Source: Micromonospora sp. MH99 (GTDB lineage: Bacteria > Actinomycetota > Actinomycetes > Mycobacteriales > Micromonosporaceae). Taken from it: DNA of 33,753 bases. Where the stretch lies: contig NZ_MUZA01000067.1 in assembly GCF_021442385.1 (NCBI RefSeq), positions 1-33,753 on the forward strand. The letters are read 5' to 3'. Shown here in pieces: positions 24,514-31,893 of the stretch. The notes below the pieces were generated by a model, which saw nothing but the letters and a program-made list of their open reading frames with translations, was not told the origin of the DNA and did no database searches. Positions within the stretch are counted from its first letter, which is position 1. The number at the start of each line of letters is the position of its first letter. Position numbers and translations under genes: made by a program.

Positions 24514-24789
24514 GTGGTCACCGTGCTGTTGCCCGGCCCGCTGCGCGGCGAGGCCGGCGGCGCCAGCCGGCTCAGCGTCGACGCCTGCGGCACGCTGGGC
24601 GCGGTCCTCGACGAGCTCGCCGCCGATCATCCCCGGCTGGCTCGGCGGATCCGCGACGAGCGCGGCGAGCTGCGCCGGTACGTCAACGTCTACGTCGACG
24701 GGGAGGACTGCCGGCACTCCGGCGGGCTGGCCGCACCGGTCGGGGAGGGCGCCCAGGTGCAGGTGCTTCCCTCGGTCGCCGGGGGCTGA
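24514..24789 (+). CDS. MoaD/ThiS-like ubiquitin-fold protein ending in Gly-Gly
   Basis: This 91-residue protein has the beta-grasp pattern of sulfur carriers: VTVLLPGPLR, a helix GAVLDELAADHPRLARRI, YVNVYVDGED, and a C-terminal VQVLPSVAGG. The terminal Gly-Gly is what an E1-like enzyme adenylates and thiocarboxylates in MoaD, ThiS and related carriers. GTG 24514 is immediately adjacent to the BNR gene stop with no gap. No moeB/thiF-like activating enzyme, moaE or thiG is nearby, so a role in molybdopterin or thiamine synthesis is not supported by context. It may carry sulfur for, or be conjugated to, something linked with the propeller protein. Confidence 0.85.
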   Translation: MVTVLLPGPLRGEAGGASRLSVDACGTLGAVLDELAADHPRLARRIRDERGELRRYVNVYVDGEDCRHSGGLAAPVGEGAQVQVLPSVAGG

Positions 24790-24835
24790 TTCCCGCGAGT
24801 GACCGGCGCCACTGCCAGACCGGCCGCCGACGGAA

Positions 24836-24853
24836 TAGTTGACTCGTCAAATA
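24836..24853. promoter_or_regulatory. Candidate operator upstream of the monooxygenase-reductase pair
   Basis: An 18-bp palindrome TA-N-TTGAC-TC-GTCAA-N-TA overlaps a -10-like TAAGTT (24852-24857). Its size and symmetry resemble sites bound by MarR-family repressors. No regulator gene is adjacent. Confidence 0.5.
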
Positions 24854-24912
24854 AGTTGTGAGCTGCGTCCGGGTACCACGACGGCACCCGGTTGACACGC
24901 GAGGAGCTGGTC

Positions 24913-26055
24913 ATGCAGTTCGGAGTCTTCACCGTCGGTGACGTCACGGTCGATCCGACCACCGGTCGTGAGCCGACCGAGCATGAGCGGATCAAGGCGA
25001 TGGTCGCCATCGCACGCAAGGCCGAAGAGGTCGGGCTGGACGTCTTCGCCACCGGTGAGCACCACAACCCGCCGTTCGTCCCGTCGTCCCCGACCACAAT
25101 GCTCGGTCACATCGCGGCCCGCACCGAACGGCTGCTGCTGTCCACCGCGACCACGCTGATCACCACCAACGACCCGGTGAAGATCGCCGAGGACTACGCG
25201 ATGCTCCAGCACCTGTCCGACGGCCGGGTGGACCTGATGATGGGTCGCGGCAACACCGGCCCGGTGTACCCGTGGTTCGGCAAGGACATCCGCGCCGGCA
25301 TCCCCCTCGCGATCGAGAACTACGACCTGCTGCACCGGCTGTGGCGCGAGGACGCGGTCGACTGGAAGGGCAAGTACCGCACCCCGCTGCAGTCCTTCAC
25401 CTCGACGCCCCGCCCGCTCGACGGCGTGCCGCCGTTCGTCTGGCACGGCTCGATCCGCAGCCCCGAGATCGCCGAGCAGGCCGCGTACTACGGCGACGGC
25501 TTCTTCGCCAACCACATCTTCTGGCCCAAGGAGCACACCCAGCGGATGGTCGGGCTCTACCGCCAGCGGTACGCGCACTACGGCCACGGCACTGCCGACC
25601 AGGCCATCGTCGGCCTCGGCGGCCAGGTGTTCATGCGGCGCAACTCGCAGGACGCGGTCCGGGAGTTCCGGCCGTACTTCGACAACGCCCCGGTCTACGG
25701 GCACGGGCCGTCGCTGGAGGAGTTCACCCGGGAGACCCCGCTGACCGTGGGCAGCCCGCAGCAGGTCATCGACCGCACGCTCGGCTTCCGCGAGTACGTC
25801 GGTGACTACCAGCGGCAGCTGTTCCTGATGGACCACGCGGGCCTGCCCCTCAAGACGGTGCTGGAGCAGCTCGACCTGCTCGGCGAGGAGGTCGTGCCGG
25901 TGCTGCGCAAGGAGTTCGCCGCCCTGCGTCCGGCGCACGTGCCGGACGCGCCCACGCACGCCTCGCTCGTCGCCGCCGCCGGTGGCGCGAAGGACAGCAC
26001 CGTGCACGCCGTCGACGACGTGACGGGCAAGGCGCCGGAGGGGGCGACCCGATGA
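24913..26055 (+). CDS. FMN-dependent luciferase-like monooxygenase (CE1758-type)
   Basis: This 380-residue TIM-barrel flavin monooxygenase of the bacterial luciferase-like superfamily uses reduced FMN and O2. It begins MQFGVFTVGDVTVD and shows EVGLDVFATGEHHNPPF (about 39-55), TATTLITTNDPVKIAEDY (about 76-93), and GRVDLMMGRGNTGPVYPWFG (about 104-123). The last ~40 residues form a disordered, Ala-rich tail. GAGGAG 6 nt before ATG 24913 supports the start. It overlaps the downstream FMN reductase by 4 nt, which matches the known 'LLM duo' arrangement (CE1758/CE1759 families), where the reductase supplies FMNH2. The substrate is unknown. Confidence 0.9.
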   Translation: MQFGVFTVGDVTVDPTTGREPTEHERIKAMVAIARKAEEVGLDVFATGEHHNPPFVPSSPTTMLGHIAARTERLLLSTATTLITTNDPVKIAEDYAMLQHLSDGRVDLMMGRGNTGPVYPWFGKDIRAGIPLAIENYDLLHRLWREDAVDWKGKYRTPLQSFTSTPRPLDGVPPFVWHGSIRSPEIAEQAAYYGDGFFANHIFWPKEHTQRMVGLYRQRYAHYGHGTADQAIVGLGGQVFMRRNSQDAVREFRPYFDNAPVYGHGPSLEEFTRETPLTVGSPQQVIDRTLGFREYVGDYQRQLFLMDHAGLPLKTVLEQLDLLGEEVVPVLRKEFAALRPAHVPDAPTHASLVAAAGGAKDSTVHAVDDVTGKAPEGATR

Positions 26056-26750
26056 CCCGCCGTACGCTCGCCGTGGTCTCGGCGGGGCTGAGTCAGCCCT
26101 CGTCCACCCGACTGCTCGCCGACCAGCTCGCCGGGGCCACCCGCGACGAGCTGGTCCGGCGGGGCGCCGAGGTGGAGCTGCGGGTCGTCGACCTGCGCGA
26201 GTACGCCCACGACGTGGTGAACAACATGCTCACCGGGTTCCCGCCGGCCGCGCTGCGCGAGGCCATCGACGCGGTGACCGGTGCGGACGGCATCATCGCC
26301 GTCACGCCGATCTTCAACGCGTCGTACAACGGGCTGTTCAAGTCCTTCTTCGACGTGCTGGAGGCCGAGTCGCTCGTCGACCGGCCGGTGCTCATCGGGG
26401 CCACCGGCGGCACCGCCCGGCACTCCCTCGCCCTGGAGCACGCCCTGCGCCCGATGTTCAGCTACCTGCGGGCGGTGGTGGTCCCGACATCGGTCTTCGC
26501 CGCGCCGGAGGACTGGTCCGGTGGCACCGTCGACGGCGCTCTGCGCGGCCGCATCCGTCGCGCCGCCGGCGAGTTGGCCGACCAGGTCGAGCGCCGGCTG
26601 CCCGCCAGCGGCCCCGCCGACCCGTTCGCCCTCACCACCGATTTCCTGCAGATGCTCGGCGGGGGCGACGACGCTCCGGTCACCTCGGCGGGTCGTACGG
26701 ATGCGCGACCAGCACCGGGCAGCGCGCGTGCTGAATCGCAGCCTGGCTGA
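26052..26750 (+). CDS. FMN reductase partner of the monooxygenase (CE1759-type)
   Basis: This 232-residue flavodoxin-fold NAD(P)H:FMN reductase has LAVVSAGLSQPSSTRLLAD (about 6-24) as the phosphate-binding loop, VTPIFNASYNGLFKSFFD (about 84-101) as the flavin-contacting segment, and LIGATGG (about 115-121). It presumably provides reduced FMN to the overlapping upstream monooxygenase. ATG 26052 overlaps that gene's stop by 4 nt. The C-terminal ~24 codons, after DFLQMLGGG, overlap the convergent universal stress gene by 71 nt, and the tail reads as low-complexity, so it is likely non-essential. Confidence 0.88.
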   Translation: MTRRTLAVVSAGLSQPSSTRLLADQLAGATRDELVRRGAEVELRVVDLREYAHDVVNNMLTGFPPAALREAIDAVTGADGIIAVTPIFNASYNGLFKSFFDVLEAESLVDRPVLIGATGGTARHSLALEHALRPMFSYLRAVVVPTSVFAAPEDWSGGTVDGALRGRIRRAAGELADQVERRLPASGPADPFALTTDFLQMLGGGDDAPVTSAGRTDARPAPGSARAESQPG

Positions 26751-27561
26751 CCGAGCCGAGCAGCAGACCGGTGAACCCGTGCCGGCCCCGGGTGCCCACG
26801 ACCAGCAGCGACGCGGTGTCGCTCGCCTCGATGAGCCCCTGGGCCGCGCCGGCCGCCCGGATCGGATGCTCCCGCACCACCAGATCGGGGTGCTCGGCCC
26901 GGACGGCCGCGGACGCCTCGGCCAACAGCCGCACCGCCTCCGCCTGGTACGCGGCCTGCGCCTCGTCGACCTCGTCCGGCAGCGGCCGGCCCCCGTCCAG
27001 CGGGCTGACATGCACGAGCACCAGCGGGACGTCTCGTAGCGCCGCCTCGGTGGCGCCGTAGCCCACGGCCAGCCGGGACGATTCGGACCCGTCCACGCCG
27101 ACCAGCACCGGCGCGGCCGCGTCGATCGGCTGCTCGTCCGGTCGGATCACCAGGACCGGGCAGTGCGCGTGCGCGGCCACCTGCGCGCCGACCGAACCGA
27201 GCAGCAGACCCGTGAACCCGCCCAGACCGCGGCTGCCCACCACGACGAGATCCGCCCGTCGGGACTCCTCGACCATCGTCGCGCCGGGGCCGCCGGCGAC
27301 CTGACGGGCCTCGACGTCGAGGCCGGGCCAACTGTCGACCAGGTCGGCCGCCGTCTTCTCCAACATCTTGCGCGACTCCTCGGTGGGCGCCGGCACCCCG
27401 AGGTCGTACGGGTTGAGGGGCACGCCGTAGCCGAGCGGGTGCAGGTAACCGTGCACCAGGAGCAGCGGCCGGGAGCGGAGCAGGGCGGCGCGGGCCCCGT
27501 GCTCCGCGGCGACGAGGCTGGACGGCGATCCGTCCACACCCACCACGACAGGTCGGTTCAT
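26680..27561 (-). CDS. Universal stress protein, two UspA domains
   Basis: This 293-residue tandem UspA protein was probably formed by domain duplication and is of the ATP-binding type. Domain 1 (about 1-140) ends with GSRGLGGFTGLLLGSVG, and domain 2 (about 150-290) ends with GTRGRHGFTGLLLGSVS; both fit the G-x2-G-x9-G-S/T nucleotide-binding pattern. Each domain opens with V-x-V-G-V-D-G-S. GGGAGAG just upstream favours ATG 27561 over an in-frame start 27 nt earlier. Such proteins are often induced under hypoxia and stationary phase in actinobacteria. A second copy lies upstream at 27634. The 3' end overlaps the convergent FMN reductase gene. Confidence 0.93.
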   Translation of the reverse strand: MNRPVVVGVDGSPSSLVAAEHGARAALLRSRPLLLVHGYLHPLGYGVPLNPYDLGVPAPTEESRKMLEKTAADLVDSWPGLDVEARQVAGGPGATMVEESRRADLVVVGSRGLGGFTGLLLGSVGAQVAAHAHCPVLVIRPDEQPIDAAAPVLVGVDGSESSRLAVGYGATEAALRDVPLVLVHVSPLDGGRPLPDEVDEAQAAYQAEAVRLLAEASAAVRAEHPDLVVREHPIRAAGAAQGLIEASDTASLLVVGTRGRHGFTGLLLGSVSQAAIQHARCPVLVAHPYDPPR

Positions 27562-27633
27562 CGGCTCTCCCAGGGTCGGTCGACTCATTGTCTGCGGCGC
27601 GGGGCCGGCGGTGGCGCCGAACGCGCCAGCCGG

Positions 27634-28530
27634 TCAGTGCCCGCCTTCCTCGCGGTGGTGCCGGACGATTGCGAGCGGACCGTGCGACTGGTGCAGGACC
27701 GCGTGGCTCACCGAGCCGAGCAGCATGCCGGCCAGGGTGCCCCGGCCGTGCCCGCCGACCACGGTGAGCTGGGCGGTGGCCGATTCGCGGACCAGCACCG
27801 ACGCCGCCGCGCCGTACGCCACGTGGTGCCGCACCGGCACGTCCGGGTACCGCTGCGACCACCCCGCGAGGGACTCGGCGAGCACCCGCTCCTCGTCTTC
27901 GGCAAGCGTCTCGACGCCGTACGCCAGCGGCAGGATGTCGCCCGGCATGGTGGGGGTGGGGGTGATCCAGGCGTGTACGGCCACGAGTTCGACGCCTCGC
28001 AGCGAGGCCTCCTCGAAGGCGAAGCCCAGCGTCTGCGCGGACAGGTCCGAACCGTCGACGCCGACCACCACCGGCCCGTCAGCCCGGACCTCGCCCTTGA
28101 CGACCAGCACCGGGCAGTCCGCGCGGGCGCAGACCTGCACGGCCACCGAGCCCATCAGCAGCTCCGCGAAGCCACCGAGTCCCCGGCTGCCGAGCACCAG
28201 CAGCGCCGCGTCCCGGGATTCGCGCAGCAGGACCGGCGTGGCAGGGCCGTCGACGACCGCGGCGGTGACGGCGAGGTCGGAGGCGGTCTTGTGGGCCTCG
28301 GTCATGGCGTCGGCGACGATCTGTTCGGCCTGCTCGCGAAGTTCGGCGTCGAGCACCGGGCCCTGCACGGGAATCAGCGGCATGTCGTAGAGCGGCCAGA
28401 CGAACGCGTGCACCACTCGCAGTGGGCGGCCGCGGGTGGCGGCCTCGCGGGCGGCGACCCGCACCGCGTCCAGCGCCGTCGTCGAACCGTCCACCGCCAC
28501 CACCACGGGGGCACCAGATCTGATGGTCAT
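27634..28530 (-). CDS. Universal stress protein, two UspA domains
   Basis: This 298-residue paralogue of the neighbouring protein has two Usp domains: VVVAVDGSTTALDAV with GSRGLGGFAELLMGSVA, and VVVGVDGSDLSAQTL with GGHGRGTLAGMLLGSVS. Both retain the Gly-rich ATP-binding pattern. AAGGAGG spaced 5 nt from ATG 28530 makes this a strong start, and the GTG one codon earlier is less likely. The 72-nt gap to the second usp gene lacks an obvious terminator, so the pair may be co-transcribed. The C-terminus is His/Glu-rich (RHHREEGGH). Confidence 0.93.
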   Translation of the reverse strand: MTIRSGAPVVVAVDGSTTALDAVRVAAREAATRGRPLRVVHAFVWPLYDMPLIPVQGPVLDAELREQAEQIVADAMTEAHKTASDLAVTAAVVDGPATPVLLRESRDAALLVLGSRGLGGFAELLMGSVAVQVCARADCPVLVVKGEVRADGPVVVGVDGSDLSAQTLGFAFEEASLRGVELVAVHAWITPTPTMPGDILPLAYGVETLAEDEERVLAESLAGWSQRYPDVPVRHHVAYGAAASVLVRESATAQLTVVGGHGRGTLAGMLLGSVSHAVLHQSHGPLAIVRHHREEGGH

Positions 28531-28654
28531 CACGTCCTCCTTCGTCCGTCTTCATCCTCATCCGGCGGCATCCGCGGGATCAGAGGCGGACGGCGGCCGC
28601 CGGGGGGCCGTTGGGCCCGTCCATCCGGCCTCTGGCCCCCACGACGCGGGGGTC

Positions 28655-28683
28655 GCGACACTGTCGCAGTCGCTGCGTACCCT
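28655..28683 (+). promoter_or_regulatory. Leaderless promoter of the GNAT gene
   Basis: GCGACA (28655-28660), a 17-nt spacer, TACCCT (28678-28683), then 6 nt to ATG 28690. The geometry places the transcription start at the start codon, and no Shine-Dalgarno is present. Confidence 0.5.
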
Positions 28684-28689
28684 CGCCGG

Positions 28690-29190
28690 ATGACCTCCGA
28701 CGTGCGGCTGCGGCCGGTCCACGAGGACGACCTCGTGGAGTTCTTCCTGCACCAGCAGGACCCCGAAGCCAACCGGATGGCCGCGTTCGGCCCCAAGGAC
28801 CCGTCCGACCACCGCGAGTTCGCCAGGCACTGGGCCCGGGTGCTCACCAACCCGGCGAACCGGGTCCGCACCGTCGAGGCCGACGGCGAGGTGGTCGGCT
28901 ACGTCAGCGCCTTCCCGGTCGACGACCAGACCGAGGTCAGCTACTGGATCGACCCGGCCCGCTGGGGCCGGGGCCACGCCACCGCGGCCCTCGCCGCCCT
29001 GCTGCGCGAGCTGCCCCGGCCGGTGCACGCCCGCGCCGCCAAGGACAACGCCGCCTCCCTCGCGGTGCTGCGCAAGTGCGGGTTCGTGGTGGTCGGCGAG
29101 GATTCGGGGTACGCGAACGGCCGCGGCGCCGAGGTGCAGGAGTGGCTGCTGGAGCTGCCCGCCGACGCCCCTGACCTGGGCGGGCACTAG
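28690..29190 (+). CDS. GNAT-family N-acetyltransferase
   Basis: This 166-residue acetyltransferase resembles the RimJ/RimL-type branch (LRPVHEDDLVEFFLHQ at the start). Acetyl-CoA would bind at RWGRGHATAAL (about 97-107), matching R/Q-x-x-G-x-G/A, and NAASLAVLRKCGFVVVGE (about 121-138) is the usual C-terminal motif of the family. The substrate could be a protein N-terminus, an amine metabolite or an antibiotic, and cannot be told. ATG 28690 follows a -10-like TACCCT by 6 nt and lacks a Shine-Dalgarno. The TAG stop is itself part of the -10 of the next gene. Confidence 0.88.
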   Translation: MTSDVRLRPVHEDDLVEFFLHQQDPEANRMAAFGPKDPSDHREFARHWARVLTNPANRVRTVEADGEVVGYVSAFPVDDQTEVSYWIDPARWGRGHATAALAALLRELPRPVHARAAKDNAASLAVLRKCGFVVVGEDSGYANGRGAEVQEWLLELPADAPDLGGH

Positions 29191-29193
29191 TCT
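29188..29193 (+). promoter_or_regulatory. -10 element of a leaderless membrane-protein gene
   Basis: TAGTCT begins at the stop codon of the GNAT gene and ends 6 nt before GTG 29200. No clear -35 was found. Confidence 0.4.
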
Positions 29194-29199
29194 CGCGGG

Positions 29200-29841
29200 G
29201 TGAACTGGTTGGATCTGGTCGGCTGGGCCGGCTCCGCGGTGCTGGTGTGGTCGCTGTTGCAGTCGCGCATCCTGCGGCTGCGCGCGCTCAACCTCGTCGG
29301 CTGCGTCGTGCTGATCGGCTACAACGCCGCTCTCGAGGTCTGGCCCATGGTGGGGCTCAACATCGTCCTCGCGGTGATCAACATCTGGTACCTGCGGGGG
29401 ATGCTCGCGACCCGCCACGACGAGCAGACCTACCAGGTGGTGGAGGTCGGCGTCGGCGACCAGTTCCTGGCGCACACGCTGCGGATCCACGCACCGGACA
29501 TCGCCCGGTTCAACCCCGACTTCCACTGGGACCCGGCCGCCGCCGACCGGTCGGCCTTCCTCGTGGTCACCGCTGACGAGGTGGTCGGGGTGGTGCTGTC
29601 GCACGCCGAGGCGCGCGGGGTCGCCCAGATCGACCTGGACTACGTGACCCCGAAGTTCCGCGACTTCACCCCCGGCGAGTTCGTCTACCGACGCAGCCGC
29701 CTCTTCACCGAGCGGGGCTTCCACCGGGTGGTCAGCCCGCCGGGCATGGTCGCCCCCTACTACCACCGGCTCGGCTTCCGCCCCCAGGGCGACTCGTACG
29801 TCCTCGACCTGCCCGCGTCACCGGCCACCGATTCCGCGTAG
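29200..29841 (+). CDS. Membrane protein with YgjV-like N-terminus and GNAT-like C-terminus
   Basis: This is a 213-residue two-part protein. Residues 1-70 hold three hydrophobic segments (LDLVGWAGSAVLVWSLLQS; LNLVGCVVLIGYNAAL; VGLNIVLAVINIWYL) resembling the YgjV family of small inner-membrane proteins. Residues about 75-205 look like a soluble acetyltransferase-like domain, ending SPPGMVAPYYHRLGFRP and YVLDLP, where GNAT proteins have their YxxLGF motif. An A-box R/QxxGxG is not seen, so catalysis is uncertain. The GTG start follows TAGTCT by 6 nt (leaderless). Its position after a true GNAT gene may mean joint function. Confidence 0.75.
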   Translation: MNWLDLVGWAGSAVLVWSLLQSRILRLRALNLVGCVVLIGYNAALEVWPMVGLNIVLAVINIWYLRGMLATRHDEQTYQVVEVGVGDQFLAHTLRIHAPDIARFNPDFHWDPAAADRSAFLVVTADEVVGVVLSHAEARGVAQIDLDYVTPKFRDFTPGEFVYRRSRLFTERGFHRVVSPPGMVAPYYHRLGFRPQGDSYVLDLPASPATDSA

Positions 29842-29968
29842 CGTCACCCGAGCAGGATTCGGCCAAGGCCGCACGGGGCACAGAAGCGCGTACGCCGGGC
29901 GGGCTCACCGACCGGCGCGCGCCGTGCGTACTCGCCGGTGCCACCACCTCCGAGGGAGCGAACCGGGC

Positions 29969-31312
29969 GTGCAGAGCTACGGGAGCCAACTGGCCCTGGT
30001 CGGGATCCTGGTCGTCATCAACGCGCTCTTCGCCGGCAGTGAGATGGCGCTGGTGTCGCTGCGGGACAGCCAGATCCAGCGGTTGGAGCGCACCAGCCGG
30101 GCGGGGCGGGTGCTGGCCCGGCTCGCCAAGGACCCGAACCGCTTCCTGGCCACCATCCAGATCGGCATCACCCTCGCCGGCTTCCTGGCCTCCGCCGCCG
30201 CGGCCGTCTCCCTGGCCAAGCCCCTCGTCCCGCTGCTCGGGATGTTCGGGAGCGCCGCCGAGACGGTGGCGATCGTGGTGGTGACCCTCGCGCTGACCTT
30301 CGTCACCCTGGTCTTCGGCGAGCTGGCCCCCAAGCGGATCGCCATGCAGTCCGCCGAGCGGTGGGCACTGCTGGTGGCCCGCCCGCTCGACCTGCTCGCC
30401 AGTCTCACCCGCCCGGCCGTCTGGGCCCTCGGCGCCACCAGCGACCTGGTCGTACGCCTGTTCGGGCTCAACCCGAAGCACCAGCCGGAGGAGATCGGCC
30501 CGGACGAGCTGCGCGACATCGTCGCCGGCAACCACGGCTTCACCAAGGAGCAGCGCACGATCATCGCGGGCGCCGTGGAGATCGCCGACCGGCGGTTGCG
30601 GGCTGTGCTCGTACCCCGGCTGCAGGTGTTCACGCTTGACAGCGGGACCACCGCGGAGGCCGCGCGGCTCGTGCTGGCCGCCACCGGGCACTCCCGGGCG
30701 CCGGTGGTGCGCCACGGCGGCCTGGACGACACCGCCGGTGTGATCCACCTGCGTGACCTGGTCGGCGTGCCCGACGACCGGCCGGTCGACGAGATCGCCC
30801 GCCCGCCGATGCTGCTGCCCGACTCGCTGCCGGTCGTGGACGCGTTGCGCCAGTTCAAGGCCGAGCGGCAGCACATCGCGCTGGTCGTGGACGAGCGCGG
30901 CGCGGTCGACGGCATCGTGACGCTGGAGGACATCCTGGAGGAGATCGTCGGGGAGATCTACGACGAGACCGACCGGGACGGCTACTCGGTGCGTCGCGAG
31001 GCGGACGGCGCGGTGGTGCTGCCCGGCACGTTCCCGGTGCACGACCTTCCGGACATCGGCGTCGAGCTGCCCTCGCGCCCGGCCGGTGACTACACCACAG
31101 TCGCCGGGCTGGTGCTGGCCCGCCTCGGGCACATCCCCACCGTCGCCGGGGAGGACGTCACCCTGGACGGCTGGGTGCTGACGGTGGCCGGCATCGACCA
31201 CCGGGCCATCACCGAGGTACGCGTGAGCCGGGTTCCCGCCGAGGACGGCGACGACAACGGTGACGACGCCGACCAGTCGATCGAGCCAATGCTGGACGAG
31301 GCCCGCAGCTGA
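29969..31312 (+). CDS. CNNM/CorC-type transporter (hemolysin-like, with CBS domains)
   Basis: This 447-residue protein has the usual order for the family: an N-terminal CNNM/DUF21 transmembrane domain (about 1-190; INALFAGSEMALVSLRDSQI, then IQIGITLAGFLASAAAA and LVFGELAPKRIAMQ), a pair of CBS domains (about 205-335; ending IALVVDERGAVDGIVTLEDI and LEEIVGEIYDE), and a C-terminal CorC_HlyC domain (about 355-430, with LPGTFPVHDLPDIGVELP). Bacterial relatives export Mg2+ or Co2+; 'hemolysin' is a historical label. GAGGGAG 10 nt upstream favours GTG 29969. The acidic C-terminus (EDGDDNGDDAD) is not conserved. A hairpin terminator follows. Confidence 0.92.
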   Translation: MQSYGSQLALVGILVVINALFAGSEMALVSLRDSQIQRLERTSRAGRVLARLAKDPNRFLATIQIGITLAGFLASAAAAVSLAKPLVPLLGMFGSAAETVAIVVVTLALTFVTLVFGELAPKRIAMQSAERWALLVARPLDLLASLTRPAVWALGATSDLVVRLFGLNPKHQPEEIGPDELRDIVAGNHGFTKEQRTIIAGAVEIADRRLRAVLVPRLQVFTLDSGTTAEAARLVLAATGHSRAPVVRHGGLDDTAGVIHLRDLVGVPDDRPVDEIARPPMLLPDSLPVVDALRQFKAERQHIALVVDERGAVDGIVTLEDILEEIVGEIYDETDRDGYSVRREADGAVVLPGTFPVHDLPDIGVELPSRPAGDYTTVAGLVLARLGHIPTVAGEDVTLDGWVLTVAGIDHRAITEVRVSRVPAEDGDDNGDDADQSIEPMLDEARS

Positions 31313-31334
31313 GCACCCGTCGGGCGAGCGAGCG

Positions 31335-31377
31335 CACCACGCCGCCCGCCGCGCAGGCCCGTGGGGTCGGCGTGGTG
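31335..31377. terminator. Bidirectional hairpin terminator
   Basis: CACCACGCCG (31335-31344) pairs perfectly with CGGCGTGGTG (31368-31377) around a 23-nt loop. It sits between convergent stops at 31312 and 31410 and lacks a T-tract, as is common in high-GC actinobacteria. Confidence 0.6.
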
Positions 31378-31409
31378 ATCGCCGGGGTCGCCGCGGCCGG
31401 GCCCGACGG

Positions 31410-31799
31410 TCAGTCGCGGGACAGGTTCTGCAGCCGGACCTGACCCCGGGCGACCAGCCGCTCGTCGGCGTCGCTGATCTCCACCTGCCAGAGCTGCTGG
31501 CTGCGACCCCGGTGCACCGGGGTGCCGACCGCGCGCAGCTCGCCGTCCCGGACGGCCCGCAGGAAGTCGGTCTGGTTCGATACGCCGACCACCGTGCCCC
31601 GGTCGGCCAGCCAGAGCGACCCCCCGACGCTGGCCGCGGTCTCCACCACCGAGCAGTACACCCCGCCGTGCTGGATGCCGAACGGCTGGTGCAGCTCCGG
31701 GCGGACCTGCCAGCTGATGACGACCCGGTCGGCGGTCGCCTCCTCGAACTTCAGGCCGAGCAGGGCGACGAAACCACCCGTCAGATCCGGCATCTCCAC
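31410..31799 (-). CDS. PaaI-like hotdog thioesterase
   Basis: This is a 129-residue single hotdog-fold acyl-CoA thioesterase. The diagnostic stretch is FGIQHGGVYCSVVETAASVGG (about 40-60, given here in the family's H-G-G-x-x-x-x-x-x-E/D pattern), which places the catalytic acidic residue on the central helix. SNQTDFLRAVRDGEL and LWQVEISDADERLVARGQV match the later strands. AGGAGG 8 nt before GTG 31799 favours that start; an in-frame TTG at 31820 precedes the Shine-Dalgarno. Likely substrates are aromatic or short-chain acyl-CoAs. It is divergent from tyrS. Confidence 0.88.
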   Translation of the reverse strand: MEMPDLTGGFVALLGLKFEEATADRVVISWQVRPELHQPFGIQHGGVYCSVVETAASVGGSLWLADRGTVVGVSNQTDFLRAVRDGELRAVGTPVHRGRSQQLWQVEISDADERLVARGQVRLQNLSRD

Positions 31800-31893
31800 G
31801 GCGAAACCCTCCTCGATCAACGGGGCGCAAGCCTAACCGGAGCGGGTTGCGCCAAACCCGGTACGGGTCGGTGCCGGCGATGGGGGAGAATCG

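Noticed and set aside
24514..24789. Assigning the Gly-Gly protein as MoaD or ThiS
   Set aside because: No molybdopterin or thiamine genes are nearby and the sequence alone cannot separate the sulfur-carrier subfamilies.
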